A stretch of DNA of 64,000 nucleotides from positions 372,001-436,000 of the forward strand of contig JAVSML010001166.1 in the NCBI GenBank assembly GCA_038503035.1, in the 5' to 3' direction. Source of the DNA: Crocodylus rhombifer (Eukaryota; Chordata; Crocodylia; Crocodylidae). The notes under the pieces were generated by a model, which saw only the letters and a list, made by a program, of their open reading frames with translations, was not told the DNA's origin and ran no database searches. The number at the start of each line of letters is the position of its first letter. The stretch's first letter is position 1. Both the position numbers and the translations under genes were made by a program. This document shows, one piece after another, positions 33,790-45,348 of this stretch.

Positions 33790-34315
33790 AACATCATAAC
33801 AGGGGGTGGGTAAGCAAGGCACATGCCTCAGGTTTGAAAGGAAAGGTGGCAGAAGGATGGGGAGGGGGTATCTCACCCTCCTTCCCTGCTCTGGAAGCAC
33901 TTTCTGGCTGGAGGAAGCAGTCCGCACAATGTGTATAATAGAGTGCAAGGCATACTGGGAAATGTAGTTTTGTAAAGCTGCAGTGAAGCTTACTGCTGTT
34001 GGTGAGAGACTTGACCCCATTTTTTGCCACCAAAATCATCAGGGTTTGTTTTTTTTTCTATCCTCTGGACATGGGCTTCAGTGGCAAAAAAAAAAAAAAA
34101 AAAAAAGGGGGAGAGGGAGTGAAAATTTTCCCCTGGCAGCAGACTCATTCTATGATTCCCAGAATGCCTTGCATTCCATGACACCGCCTGGCTCTCTGCT
34201 TGCTGCTATTCCGGTGTAAGCTAAAAAACACGATGGGAGGAAACGGGGGAAGGGTAGTAGAGGACTAGCCCGGGGCATTTTTTTCCAAACGGTGCCTCTG
34301 CATGTGACAGAAGTA
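33790..34315. repeat. Foldback-type repeat with A-run
   Basis: GCAAGGCATACTGGGAAATG (about 33,948) pairs with GATTCCCAGAATGCCTTGC (about 34,155), giving an imperfect foldback. The loop carries a 21-nt A-run at 34,086-34,106. The outer GCATGCCTCAGG-like sequence links it loosely to 14,205 and 60,610. The call is structural only. Confidence 0.5.
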
Positions 34316-34534
34316 TGCCATCCAATATGTACTTTCAAAACGGTTTTTCATATAACGAACTCAACTGATCTACAGAGATATTTTCAGGAGAACAGGGTTT
34401 TAGCACTTCCGAATTTTGGCTGGGAGAAAACTATGAATCGAAGCCAATTTTTAGGATAACTTCCTGAGCTCTGCCTTTTAATCTGTGTTGTTTTCCTTTC
34501 CCAGTATTGTTCTCAACTAATAATGTATTCATAC

Positions 34535-35470
34535 AATGTAAAGCCAGAAGTGATTACTAGATCATCTTGTCTGATTTCCTGCATATCACAGGCTATTAAA
34601 TGTCACCCCTTTACTCCTGCATTGAGCCCAGTAACTTGATATGCCTCTACTAGATACTTCTAGAAAGCAATTAATTCTCAATTTAAAGACATCAAAATAT
34701 GGAGAATCCATCATTTTCCTTGATTACTGGTTGAGTCAATCCTTAATCAGCTTTGCTGTTAAAATTTGAGAATTGTTTTCAATTTTGATTTGCCTACAGA
34801 GGTCTTTGATGCGTTGGTGTATGTTATGCCTTAGTTCACTAGATAATAGAAACCTTTAGTATCTTGTATTTTCTCCTTGGGAAGATACCTATATATTGTA
34901 CACAAGTCTCTTCTCAAACTTCTTTCTCAAGCTAACCATATTTAGCTCTTTAACATCCCCACTATCCTTAAATCAATTGTCCTGTATCCTCACCAACTTT
35001 GATCCTTTTTAAAAATCTAGACACCAGATTAAGCTCATCAGTGTCCTAGTCATAAGTAAAATCATCTCCTTACTCTTCCTTGTTTCTGTTCATAAATCTA
35101 ATGGTTGCATTAGCCCTTTTTACCATAGCAACAAACTGAGAATTCATAATGAGTTGCTTTTTCACTGTGACCCCTCAATCCCTTTCACTACTGATTACTG
35201 CTGAAGTTAGCACTCTCCCAAGCATTCAGTGTGCAGCTATGGTGAACTTTTTGGCTCTTCACGCCATAATTGATTCTATGAATGGGTACAACTGATGTCA
35301 TGAACGCCCTTACTTTTAATTCTATAAGTTTCCCATAAAAATTACAGGAGAGTCTAAATTCTGTGTAATACCTCACTTTATTCCATTCTTCCTCTTCCCC
35401 CAAGGTTTTTAAGTCTCCTCTAAGCATAGCCGATGGATGAACTGGATTCATTTTAGCAAATCAATTCTGA
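34535..35470 (-). mobile_element. Old CR1 LINE fragment (minus)
   Basis: The lower-coordinate end has the CR1 3'-UTR landmarks TGTAAAGCCAGAAGTGATTA, CTAGATCATCTTGTCTGATT and GAGAATCCATCATTTTCCTT. These are followed by the reverse-oriented C-terminal coding part (GTATTTTCTCCTTGGGAAGA, CACAAGTCTCTTCTCAAACT). No frame is preserved. It is more diverged than the CR1 copies at 45 and 54 kb, so it is an older insertion. Confidence 0.75.
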
Positions 35471-35859
35471 GCACAATTAGGTTATGTATATTACAGCATT
35501 ATTTTTAAGGAAACAGTTAATGTTCACATTTATATTTGCTTCTCTTACTGCTGATGAAATGAATACATTATTTTACTTCATCAGCTCTTCCAGTCAATCA
35601 GGAAGTGCCAGCAGATGTCCACCTGTTGGTCATTACTGCTTAATTGCAAGTAATAAAACTATCTCATGCAAATTACTCATGATAGTCCAAGGATGAGACT
35701 CCATAACAAAATAAGAGTGCCTGACTGCCAGCCATGAAGACCATGTGAGGCTACAGAAAACAATAATCCCAAATCTTCTTTCTGTGCCTTGTACATGCTG
35801 TAAAATGATGCAAGCCAAATGCAGCATCTGCTGAATTGGACAATTAGTTATCTCATGGG

Positions 35860-36060
35860 GAGGAAGCATGGTCTTGGGGATAAAGCATAGGACAGGGTGT
35901 CATGGGGTCTGGGTTCTCTTCCTTGTTTTGTGATAGATTTCCTGCTTAACATTTGGCAGCTCATTTGACTTCTGTATCTTGCTTTTCCCCATCTGTAAAA
36001 TAAGAATATTGAGGTGGGGGCAGAGAGAGAAGGAAAGAGGAGAAAACATAGTGTGGTATT
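35860..36060 (+). repeat. MIR-like core-SINE
   Basis: GGAAGCATGGTCTTGGGGAT, GGGTCTGGGTTCTCTTCC and CCCCATCTGTAAAATAAGAA occur in MIR order on the plus strand. Confidence 0.75.
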
Positions 36061-36284
36061 GAACTGAATACACAAGCTGATATGATATTCTGATAGGTGC
36101 CATAGAAACAGCCATGAATACTCAGATAATCCCTTCAAACTGGGATTTTTTCATGGATTAAAGGTACCCGTTTCAAGGAAAACCTGCTATAGAGTCTCTA
36201 GTCTCAAAGGGTATGTCTACATACCACACTGGAGTGCCGGATAAAAATATATAATGCCATATAGAGATATATGGACTTCTTTGT

Positions 36285-36565
36285 GGCCATAGTGGACAGG
36301 ACTAGAAGGAACAGCCTCAAGCTGCAACAAAAGAAATTCAGGTTGGTGAGTAGGAGGAATTTTCTGACTAGGAGGGTGGTCAAGTATTGGGACAGGCTAT
36401 CTAGAGAAATTGTGGAATCTCCATCCCTGGAAATTTTCAAGAGCATGTTGGACAGACCCTTAGCTGGGATGGTTTGGTCAAGGATGATCCTGCCTCAAGC
36501 AGGGGGCTGGACAGAGAATCTTGTGAGATTCCTGCCAGCTCTACTTTCCTATGAGCCTATGACAT
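36285..36565 (+). mobile_element. CR1 LINE 3' end
   Basis: A 5'-truncated copy. One frame (36,271-36,597) reads KKFRLVSRRNFLTRRVVKYW followed by a segment matching the CR1 ORF2 C-terminus. It continues into the 3' UTR GCAGGGGGCTGGACAGAGAA and ends CTTTCCTATGAGCCTATGA. Confidence 0.85.
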
Positions 36566-36864
36566 CAAAGCTAGTCTGGGTATTGCTAACAGGATAGCTG
36601 TGTCAGTGCAGCACTCCACATGAACTAGTAGACTCTGCTTCTCCGCTGGGCTCTTGGCCTATGTGGAGTGCCAGGCTAATGTAACTATACTGCTTCCAGT
36701 ACAGCTTCCAGTACAGCTATACTGCTTCCAAAGCTAGTTCAGCTAATTCTGCACAGCACTGCATTATGCCATATGGCTTATTCTTATGGTATTCTCAATA
36801 TTATAGTGAATATAAAAATTGCTAGTGCCACCTACTGGAGAATGTAACATTTTCATCTCGAGGG

Positions 36865-38394
36865 CTAGGGACAAACATTACACACAAACTGGTTTGAATG
36901 ATCAGAAACTGGTTTAAACCTGTAACAGAATAGATGTTCAGTGCACATAAACTAGTTTGAGAATGGGCAAAACTGGTTTGAGGTAAAACTGCTTGAATGT
37001 ACTATCAGACTTAACTGATTTAGCTCAAACTGGTTTATGCAATGTCTGTCCCAGACCCCTTCCTGGTTTAAGATAAACCAGACTCCCTTAGCATCCCAGC
37101 ATGCTCCCTGGGCTGGGCAGGGCTCTCTGCTCCACAGCAGGGCTGCCTCTGCCCCTTTGCTCCCTGGCTGGATCTCTGGTAGAGACTGCAGGTACAGCAG
37201 GGTCTGCTGGCTTCCCTGTGCCCTAACCTCCCCCAGCCTGGCTGGTCACTGGACAAGTAGGTATCCCCTCTCCCTCCCTCCTATCTCCCACAGCATGGAC
37301 CTTAGCCCCATGGACCCTAGGCATGTGGTATGCTAGCTAATGCTGAGACGTGTCTTTGTATGTGAGTGTCTCCAAATTCACTGGGACAGGCAGACAGAAC
37401 AGTGACTGCTTAGGGCAGGGATGGGGAACCTCGGAGCCTCCGGTTGGCTGGGGACTCCATTTCCCAGCTGCCCCTGCCCGCATTGCTTGTGTCGGTCTCC
37501 ATGGAGACCTCAGCACTGGCAGCATACACAGCAGAGCAGCACAGGGGACTGTTCCAGAGCTGCTGGGAATGTGGGACGGGAGCAGCTTGCTCTGAAGCTG
37601 TGATCTGTAGCCTGCACGCTCCCCGGCGTGCATGCCCCTGCCTGAGTGTGCAGGCTACAGATCAAAGGTCTGCCCTGGTTCTGGAGCAAGCTGCCCCCGT
37701 CCCATGTTCACAGCAGCTCTGGAACAGCCCCCTGTGCTGCTCTGCCACATGCATTGCCAGCACGGCTGAGGCTGGAGTCCCCAGCTGATGGGATCTGGCC
37801 CGCAGGCCAGATGTTCCCCATCCCTGGCTTAGGACTCTTTGGATCTAATCAAAAGGTCAGCTGGTAAACTGTTTAAGAAGAGTTTGAAGTAATGGAGACA
37901 GGCTATTGTTTTGCTGATGGGGTGATAAACATTGTTATCAGCTCCCTCCTGGCTTGCTTACTTGTCAGTTTGCTGTAGACAGTATAAATAAGCAGGGAGG
38001 GAGATTGAGGCGCTCCAGATCATCAACAGATGCATGCACTGCACAGCCATCCTTGCCTGAGAGTGCTAGCAGGGGACTGAGATGTTGCAACACTCTCACC
38101 CCTTGAGCACCCAGCAGGGAAAAGCCTGGGATGGTGCAGGCAGACCTCCCTAATCAGAGGCCCTGCTTGGGGCCTGGCCATACCTTCCCCCTCAGCTCAG
38201 CCCTGTGGAAGGGAAGGGAGGGCTGCTCTAGTGCCCCCCGGCTTCTAGCCTAAGCCACTGCAGGCATGTGCCTGCATTTCCTCAGTCCAGAGAGAATGTC
38301 TGTCTGGTTACAAACCAGTTCAGCCTAGTCAGGTTAGACTAACCTGCAAAAATTGAATCAATTAGGCTTGGGCTTTTTGAATGTCTGTCCCTAG
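36865..38394. mobile_element. CTAG-bounded foldback-type element, copy 2, with nested hAT
   Basis: The ends CTAGGGACAAACATTACAC and GAATGTCTGTCCCTAG match copy 1, with the same AAACTGGTTTAA-rich subterminal module and a shared GGGCTTTTTGAATGTCTGTC right end. Both copies begin and end with CTAG. Without the hAT insertion at 37,416-37,826 it is about 1.1 kb. Frames inside have no domain. Confidence 0.8.
37416..37826. mobile_element. Foldback hAT-type MITE, CAGGGATGGGGAACC family
   Basis: The ends CAGGGATGGGGAACCT and TGTTCCCCATCCCTG are inverted repeats, with target copies GCTTAGGG (37,408-37,415) and GCTTAGGA (37,827-37,834). The interior is a large palindrome centred near 37,625: GATCTGTAGCCTGCAC pairs with GTGCAGGCTACAGATC. 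It is nested in the CTAG element, so it is younger. Confidence 0.9.
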
Positions 38395-40275
38395 TCAAAA
38401 TCATCCTTGGGGTTGTAAACCCAGCTTGCATATACATATTAGAAGAGGTCCTGGCACCAGTTTTATGTGGTTACTGAACGAACAATTCAGGATTTTGAGC
38501 TTTAAAAGATATTTTCAGTAATAAAAGTAAAAGATTTTTTTCTGGAAGGTCATTTTCTTACTGTGGGCATTTTATTTTGCAACTGCTTAAAACAAAATTG
38601 ATAAAACCAACATTATCACACTTGGTTTTGCCTATTTGGTGCATTGAGATATCCCTGCAGCTGACCTTCTGAGTAGGTTAGTTTCCTCCTCACTGCATCT
38701 CTTTCATGCCATTATGTCTCCTGTCAATAATAACATAGAACAGCTCTTCATGACCATTAGGGGGAATAATGGGAGGTGAAAAGACGATTTTCAACTGTGT
38801 ATATTATCTATGAAGCCTGACAATTTTTTAGTTTATCTTAAGACTAAACACTGATATTCTGCTTTATTCTTCTTTTTGTACCAAGCCTTGTTTTGCTTAG
38901 AAACGTCTATCCTTATTTTTATATAGGGAAACCTACCACCTGCTAAGAACCAATAAATTTTACTTGTCATCTGAGTTAGCTGACAGTATGTTTATAAGTC
39001 TCCCAAGTCAAGATAACTCTCCTGCTAAGGTGGGTTTTTAAAAAGAACAGAGATAGAAAGAGACATTTTACAAGATGATTAAATGATAGCAACTGAAAGA
39101 GATATCCTGGAAGAAGAGATCAGCCTGACAGAGTGCATTATACAAGTTCTCAGCCACACAGGCTCTATAGCTACATGAGAGCAGGACCATCACTAACAAA
39201 ACACCATTCCCTTGGTATTAATATTTTAGCAAGTTATGTAGAAATAATACCGTTCCAATTTTTTTTTTTCTGGGAAAGGACTTCCTATGTTATTAGTGCC
39301 TACATGATGTGCCATCAGACTGGCTCACACTTCTGGTCTCAGGCAAGCTTTAAATGTAACTAATTTATTAAGATATTTGTCTAAATACACTTAGGTGTAG
39401 GTAGAAATCTGCCCCAATGCCTGATGGGAATAGTTAGATGTGCTGCCTTTTCCAAGTTTTACAACAATCTTTTCCCCTCTTCACCATCCCTTCCTCACCC
39501 CCTGATTTTTGGTACAGCTCCATCACCTTTTGTTAACTCAAGATGGCAAAATGGGTTTTGATAACACCAAAGTCTGATTATCTGGAACTGAACCATAAAG
39601 TCTTCTGAAGGTTGTAAAAAGATTACTTTTTTAAAAAAGCTCTCAACTGTGGCCTGACATGCAGATAATAGCACCAAGACAGAATGAAAAGCTTTTTTTG
39701 CAATAATATCCTAATCCATCTGGAAGCATGAAGGAAGGGGAAGAAAAGTCCTACATATTGCTTGTCAAATGTGTTTATAAAGAAGTTGCCAGTAATTCTC
39801 TTTATTTTTCGTTAAACATTGAACTCTGTCCATGTACCTCTTCTTGCACAACAGGGCCCCTATTCTTCTAGTTGTTCCCTGTGAAAAGACCCCTGTGCAC
39901 ACTGAGTCCTACTGACTGCACTGTGGCCTACCCTTGAGAATAACTTTCATGAGCAGAGAGGACTGATGAATGCAAAAGCCTGGGATAGGTCAGAAAAATA
40001 TTCAGATTGCTTGGTGCTTACATAAAATGAAACTCTCAAGGCTTGTCTATAGCCACATGTTGTCTAACCAATTCTTGTCTTCACTCCAAACTTTTTCCTC
40101 CATGTGCTATTTTTGATGCTCTGACAGAGAGTCAGCAAATCTCTCTTGACAAGCCACTGGAGCAGCTGGGCAGACGACAGATGACTGGAACTGGGAGTAA
40201 AGTATATGAGGACTTGAACTCATATGGGCTTCTAGGACAGGGAAAGGCATCAAACTCATTTTGTCAAGGCAGCAA
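38395..40275. other. Unique AT-rich DNA
   Basis: No gene, RNA or clear repeat recognised over about 1.9 kb. Confidence 0.4.
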
Positions 40276-40279
40276 AATT

Positions 40280-40470
40280 CCATCCCCTCTTTATACTTAA
40301 AGTTGCCCCCAGTAATTAAAGGTGCAGTTTTAAATGGATTTAGTTAAGCTAATTGAAAACACTGTGTGGATATTCAGATTTAAACCCACTTAATGGGATT
40401 TTACACTTCTTTATGTAAGCTGGTTTTTAAACATATTTAAAGTAAATCACGGCAGCCCTGAAGACAGACT
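40280..40470. repeat. Probable MITE remnant
   Basis: GTGTGGATATTCAGATTTAA and repeated (T)TTAAA/TTTAA words resemble GTGTGGATA/GTGTAGACA-ended MITEs. The boundaries are decayed. Confidence 0.3.
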
Positions 40471-40479
40471 GGGATCTGT

Positions 40480-41850
40480 AGGAAAAGAAAGAAGGTTTAC
40501 TTAGATTTTGCAGAGAAACGCATTGTGCAGTCTGGATCTGGCCAACTGCCTATATGTATGACAACTTTGTTCAAGATAAGGGGTGGGGGGAGAGCATGAG
40601 GGGTCTAGAGAACTGCAGGCAATAAGACAGGCAAGTAGTAAAGAGTTTTACAAGTATTGGTTTTCACCAGGGCACTATATAGGTTGGTTTACTTTTTAAA
40701 TCTTCAGGCTTCACCTACATACAATTGTATTGGTTTAACTAAACTGCAACACAAAGGGAAAAACAATCACATCTTTAGTTAAATTGGAGTGTGTGTGTTA
40801 ATGGTTTCTTTGTTGTTGCCATTTTTAGCCTCTCTTGCACTGTACTGGTGATAATGCAGGTCAGGTCAGGTTCTCCTGCTACCATAACTTACAGCAGACA
40901 AAACTACCTTCGACTCTTAACTCGAAGAACAGGAGATGGGTAAATAACCTGGCAAGCTATAGGGTGCCAGTGGTTTTATGCAGAGGAGCACCTTAGAGAA
41001 GGGTAGTAGTTTTACCCCCAGCAGAGGAAATGCTGCCAAAACATTGTGGAACTGAAGTCCACTCCGTGATAGGGTAGGCAGGACTTTTTAACCCTGGTCA
41101 GCATCCACTTTAGGAGTGGAGCTCCAGTAGATGGAAAAATGGATGATCTTTTTTGCTCCAGCAGTTTCTGTGGCCAAGCTGGTTCCAAATGTCCTGGCAC
41201 CTGCCTTTCCTTTGAATTAAATCAGCAAGGTTGAGAAGGGGACACTGGTGTGTGTAGGCAGCTCAGTGTCTCAGTGCCCAGGTTTTTGCACCTGGAAGAG
41301 GTCACTCTAGCTTCACTATATCTTTCAAGCAATAATTATGTCCAGTGAGCTGATTTCTCAGTTGGTGTAATTCTGTTGTCTTGTGAGACAGACAGATGCC
41401 TACTACATTGGTAAGTTAACAGCAAAAGCTAAGTCAACGTAGAAGTTAAAACTAGAATTATCCACATAGGATTTTGCACTGACTTAACTGAGGCCTTGTT
41501 GCAGGTTTGTGTGTAGAGAAAGTTTTAGGGCTCAAGGTTAGTAAAATCTTATCCAGTGGGCTTACTCATTACACTACATTCCTCTATGCTGTTCTGCAAG
41601 ACAGTCACCAGCTGTTAGTAAAACTTTCCATTCTAGAAAGATGATTATTTCAGAAGTGACTTTCATGTATTCTGATTACTTGCAGAGGGCTCTGATGCAT
41701 TGAGGGAGACCCAGTCTTACTAGCCAGCCAGTTTTGCATACAGTTTATATGTAGTTTAGAAAAAATATATTTAAATATTATGCCAGTTGCATCTTAGACT
41801 ATCTGAGCTGAAGTAGGCTTGTTCTTGTACCTTTAAACTGTTGCACCTAG
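40480..41850. other. Mostly unique DNA
   Basis: Scattered TTTAGTTAAA / AAGTCAACGTAGAAGTTAAA words at 40,700-40,800 and 41,400-41,500 hint at old MITEs. Nothing definable. Confidence 0.35.
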
Positions 41851-41855
41851 TAACC

Positions 41856-42575
41856 GGTGTACCCTTGACCTGCGAGCCTGGGTTGGCACGACCGGCTTGG
41901 CGCAGAAGGGATAGATGACCGGACAGGTGGGGAGTAGCGGTGAGTAGGAGTCAGGTGGCTTGAAGCGTATTGGTTGTATGAAAGGTTTATTGTACTTACG
42001 CTACCGATGGTCGCAGCGTAGGCAGGATAGCTGACTTGTTCAGTTACAGTGCATAAAAAAGAACAGTCTAAAGGGGTCTGTTGGTTCACGGGGTTCCTGA
42101 GCCGAACCCTTGCTTTCTAACCTGGAGGCTTAGGTGCAGCTGCCCGATTCAATAGTCCCAGAACTGGTCAACAGCTCATACACAGGGAAACTATAATGCA
42201 CTTTCGATCAGCAAACTTCCGAGAGCTCTTTGACGAGAAGAACAGATGAACCAGTGAGAAACGAATACGCCAAAATGAAGGTCGGTGGCGGGGAGATGTC
42301 TACAGGTGGCTAATCTGCTGACTGTGTCTCCTTGGTGTGCTCAGAGTTCTCCGCTTAATGGCGGGAATCTGCTCTTAGTTATAGTCAGCAGTGACCAATC
42401 ACTTCATGCCAATTGTGAATATTTACTGACCACCAATTACGTTCTTACACAGTGACCTAGATACCTGTTCATTTGACCTAGATACATTATTCATCTGGCT
42501 GCCCTCAGCGGGTTCAAAAGTTCAACCTTATGATTGGCACCTGCAATACTTATCATTGCAGACAACAAGCTCCTT
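41856..42575 (-). mobile_element. Probable solo LTR (endogenous retrovirus-like), minus strand
   Basis: The block has sharply different composition (many CpG) and starts TGTACCCTTGACC at about 41,859. On the minus strand it carries, in order, an ATTGG box, TATAACTAAGAGC (42,377-42,383 holds the TATA) and AATAAA (plus TTTATT at 41,986-41,991), about 395 bp apart. About 130 bp of U5-like sequence follows. No internal coding region, PBS or polypurine tract adjoins, hence solo. The exact ends and the target duplication were not found. A host CpG-rich promoter is the main alternative. Confidence 0.55.
42377..42383 (-). promoter_or_regulatory. TATA box of the LTR-like block
   Basis: TATAACT on the minus strand, preceded by GATTGGTCACTGC (a CCAAT-type box in inverse form), about 395 bp upstream of an AATAAA. 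Confidence 0.45.
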
Positions 42576-43265
42576 AAGTGTGGAGAACAAACTTTTAACA
42601 AACTCCAACTGCAGTGCTTCTTTTAGCAAAGAAATAAAGGCTACTAGTGCTGAGGGGTCTTTATGGCCTGTGTCCTTACTGTGTTATTATGGTCTTTTGC
42701 TTTGCTGGCATCGGCACTCTGACCAACAGGTAAAACTCAGACATGACATAAACATTTACAAACTTTGCTGTGGCCTGCAAAAGGCAGCCATTGTGTGTAT
42801 TCGTACAAGTTGCTGGAAATACACTCTATGGGCGCATCCACACATACAAGCACGTGCACTTGCAGCAGCTCAAATAGCAGTGCAAATTTGAGTCAGGGCT
42901 CTTTGCCTTGGCGCATGTGCTCGGACACGCACTTTGTTGTAGAGCAAATTGTGCCACTTGGGGTAAAATAACCCTGCCTGGCTCCTCCGGGATCTGCAGC
43001 CAGGGGTTGCTAAAGCCTGGGGCCAGCACCTGTGCTGTCCCCACCAGTATAAAAAGCTGCCCTGTCCTGCCGCCATCCATACAAAAAGCTGTCCTGTCAA
43101 GTAGGTCAGGGCTATTTGCTCTCAGGAGCTTCTGGGGCCCAGCCAATTGGTACTTGGGGACACTACCCTGTTTGCCAGCTGGACTGCTGCAGCAGCATCC
43201 CAAATCCATTTTTAAAAATAGCCCAAAATCCATGTTCTTCCACAGTTAAAACAAAAAACCACTCT

Positions 43266-43296
<31 letters not shown>

Positions 43297-43310
43297 CGCA
43301 CACACACACA
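43266..43310. repeat. (CA)n microsatellite
   Basis: A CA run with two CG interruptions, followed by TATATATC and GAGAGAGAGA. Confidence 0.95.
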
Positions 43311-44108
43311 TATATATCTGGAGAGAGAGAGACACACACAACAATCAGTTGGGCAATGCTTTATTGGTATATTTACAATGTTAAAGCAATTTGGAAGCCT
43401 ATCAGTGTGTCTATCATTATGAAAAAATGAATTCTAAATACCTATATGTGTTGATGTGTGCTTTTGGTTTTCTTCACACATGATGCGTATGTGATGGGGG
43501 ATGTGGTGTTTGCAGGAAGGGAGTGGGAAGGGGTGTGTGGGAAGGCGGTTGGGTGTGTGGGAAGGGATGTGGGTTGGTGTGTGGGTAGGTGTGGGCAATT
43601 ACTGGGAGGACTGTGGGTGTGGGCAACCTTGTTGGGAGGCTGCTGAGCCCCACAGGGTGCACCCCACCACACAGCACATGGAATGCCCCTCCTCCTGCAT
43701 GGCCCCAGCTCCCTGCTGGAGGGACATAGCCACAGCCCCCCCCACCCAGGGTCCCGGGCACCCTGCAAGGCCACAGCCCCACTGCACAGGGTCCCAGGTA
43801 CCCTAGAGCACCACAGCTTGCCTGCACAGAGCCCATAACTTGCCTTCTGCAGCAGCAGTGGGAGTGGGGCACTTTGAGTCTGATGCTGCCAGCTCCCAGC
43901 TCTCGGGGACCGCACGCTGAGCCCAGCTGGTCCTGTCCCATGGCAGCAGGACCTGGCGCAGTGCGTGGGGATCATGCACCGGGCCCAGCCAGGTCCTGCC
44001 AACCCTGGGGCCACTCGTGCTGCCTGGCCATGCCAAGTCCTGCCTCTGCCCCGCTGTGCCTGGGGGAGGTGGTGCACTGTGGGACCCGGCCCAGCCCTGT
44101 GCAGCTTG

Positions 44109-44213
44109 CTAGTCTGGCTTTGCACTGGAGCAGGTCACCTGGCTCCAGGAGGCACGGCTCCTGTGCACACTTCCTGGAGCCGTGCGACCTGCTCTGGTGC
44201 AAAGCCAGACTAG
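44109..44213. repeat. Near-perfect palindrome of about 50-bp arms
   Basis: CTAGTCTGGCTTTGCAC at the left pairs with GTGCAAAGCCAGACTAG at the right. The arms continue through CTGGAGCAGGTC / GACCTGCTC-type sequence to a centre near 44,161. Confidence 0.9.
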
Positions 44214-44670
44214 AGAGTTGCACTGGTTTCGACCAGGTCCCTTCGCACGCTGCCAGCTTCATTGTGGCTGCTCCAGCCACTCACTTCCTACAGCCCCGGG
44301 GAAATCCCCTCACCATTCCCAGCCCCCCTCAACATCCCCCTGCCACCCTTCACACCCACCCACACCGATAAACCCCCCCCCCCCATTCCCTAACTCACCT
44401 TGGACAGCGCCAGGGGCAGCAGAAGCACTAAAGAGACGGTCTGGCCAAAACCAAAGCGTCTCTTCTGGAGGACTGACTCCTGTGCCGGCTCCAGGACTGT
44501 GCCTTGCTCTGCTGTTCTCCGGAGCAGTTTTTTTTGACCCCTGGGTATCCAGGAGTCTAATTTTGTCCCTGTGCTGCAAGTTTGCAGTGAGGGGAATATT
44601 TTTTCATTCCCACACGTGCCTCTTGACCCGGAACAAGAGGCACGTGCATGCTCATCTGGATGTGCCCTAT

Positions 44671-44957
44671 GGGTGCATACACACATACTTTTTGACAGTT
44701 AAGCTGACTCAACTTTTTGAAGTTAACTTGACTGTCAGAGAGTACACATGTATGTGGAGCAGAATCAACTTAAATGTAGTGCAAGATAATCAACCTCCAA
44801 TGTGTATTATCTTGAGTTGCATTACTTAAGTTGACTTAGCTCACAAGATGGCTGCCACCATGTCAAGGCTGTATGTGTGTATGTATTTTCTGACTTAACT
44901 TAAGTTGGCTTATTTAAGTCACCTTATTAAGTCAACTTAGTATGTGTCTACACACCC
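44671..44957. mobile_element. MITE GGGTGYRTANACACATACT, abutting the previous element
   Basis: The ends GGGTGCATACACACATACT and, inverted, GGGTGTGTAGACACATACT are followed by TAAGTTGACT/AGTCAACTTA-type words on both sides. TAT flanks both ends (44,668-44,670 and 44,958-44,960); the left TAT is shared with the 1.84-kb element. Length 287 bp, no coding. Confidence 0.85.
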
Positions 44958-45348
44958 TATGAGCCAAATCTGTTCCACCTTTTGGTGGAAGAGTGGAGTG
45001 GAAGGTGTTTGATTTTTTTTCCCCCCATGCTTCTGGTTTGCTGGTTGCCATATGGGTCTGGGAAGGAATTTTTTTTCCTTTCCTGTTGTTGCAGGTATTT
45101 TTTTGCCTTCCTCAGAAGCACTGAGTGCTGGCTGTAGCCAAGATGTGTGCACTGATGTTCCTGCTGGAACAAAAACCCCACAGAGATTCCTGGTTAAAGG
45201 ATCTTGCTTCTCTGCTCAGACCTATCACCACATTTGGGATCAGGCAGGAATTTTACCCACAGTCAAACCAGCATGAATCATGACCCCATGATATTTGCTT
45301 TCTTCTGTAGCAGGGGACATGGTCCTCTTCCTTGGATCTCTAGTTTTC

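Larger units (their letters stand above)
42830..44667. mobile_element. Large GC-rich MITE flanked by TAT
   Basis: The ends GGGCGCATCCACACATACAA and (inverted) GGGCACATCCAGATGAGCAT lead on both sides to GCACGTGC. TAT occurs immediately outside both ends (42,827-42,829 and 44,668-44,670). The 1.84-kb interior contains (CA)n at 43,266-43,310, a G/T-rich minisatellite around 43,500-43,620 and a strong palindrome at 44,109-44,213. The 227-codon minus frame and 165- and 215-codon plus frames overlap one another and lack domains. Confidence 0.75.

Noticed and set aside
43442..44125. 227-codon minus frame, plus 165- and 215-codon plus frames nearby
   Set aside because: All lie in the GC-rich interior of a MITE, overlap one another on both strands and have biased Pro/Gly/Ala/Ser composition.
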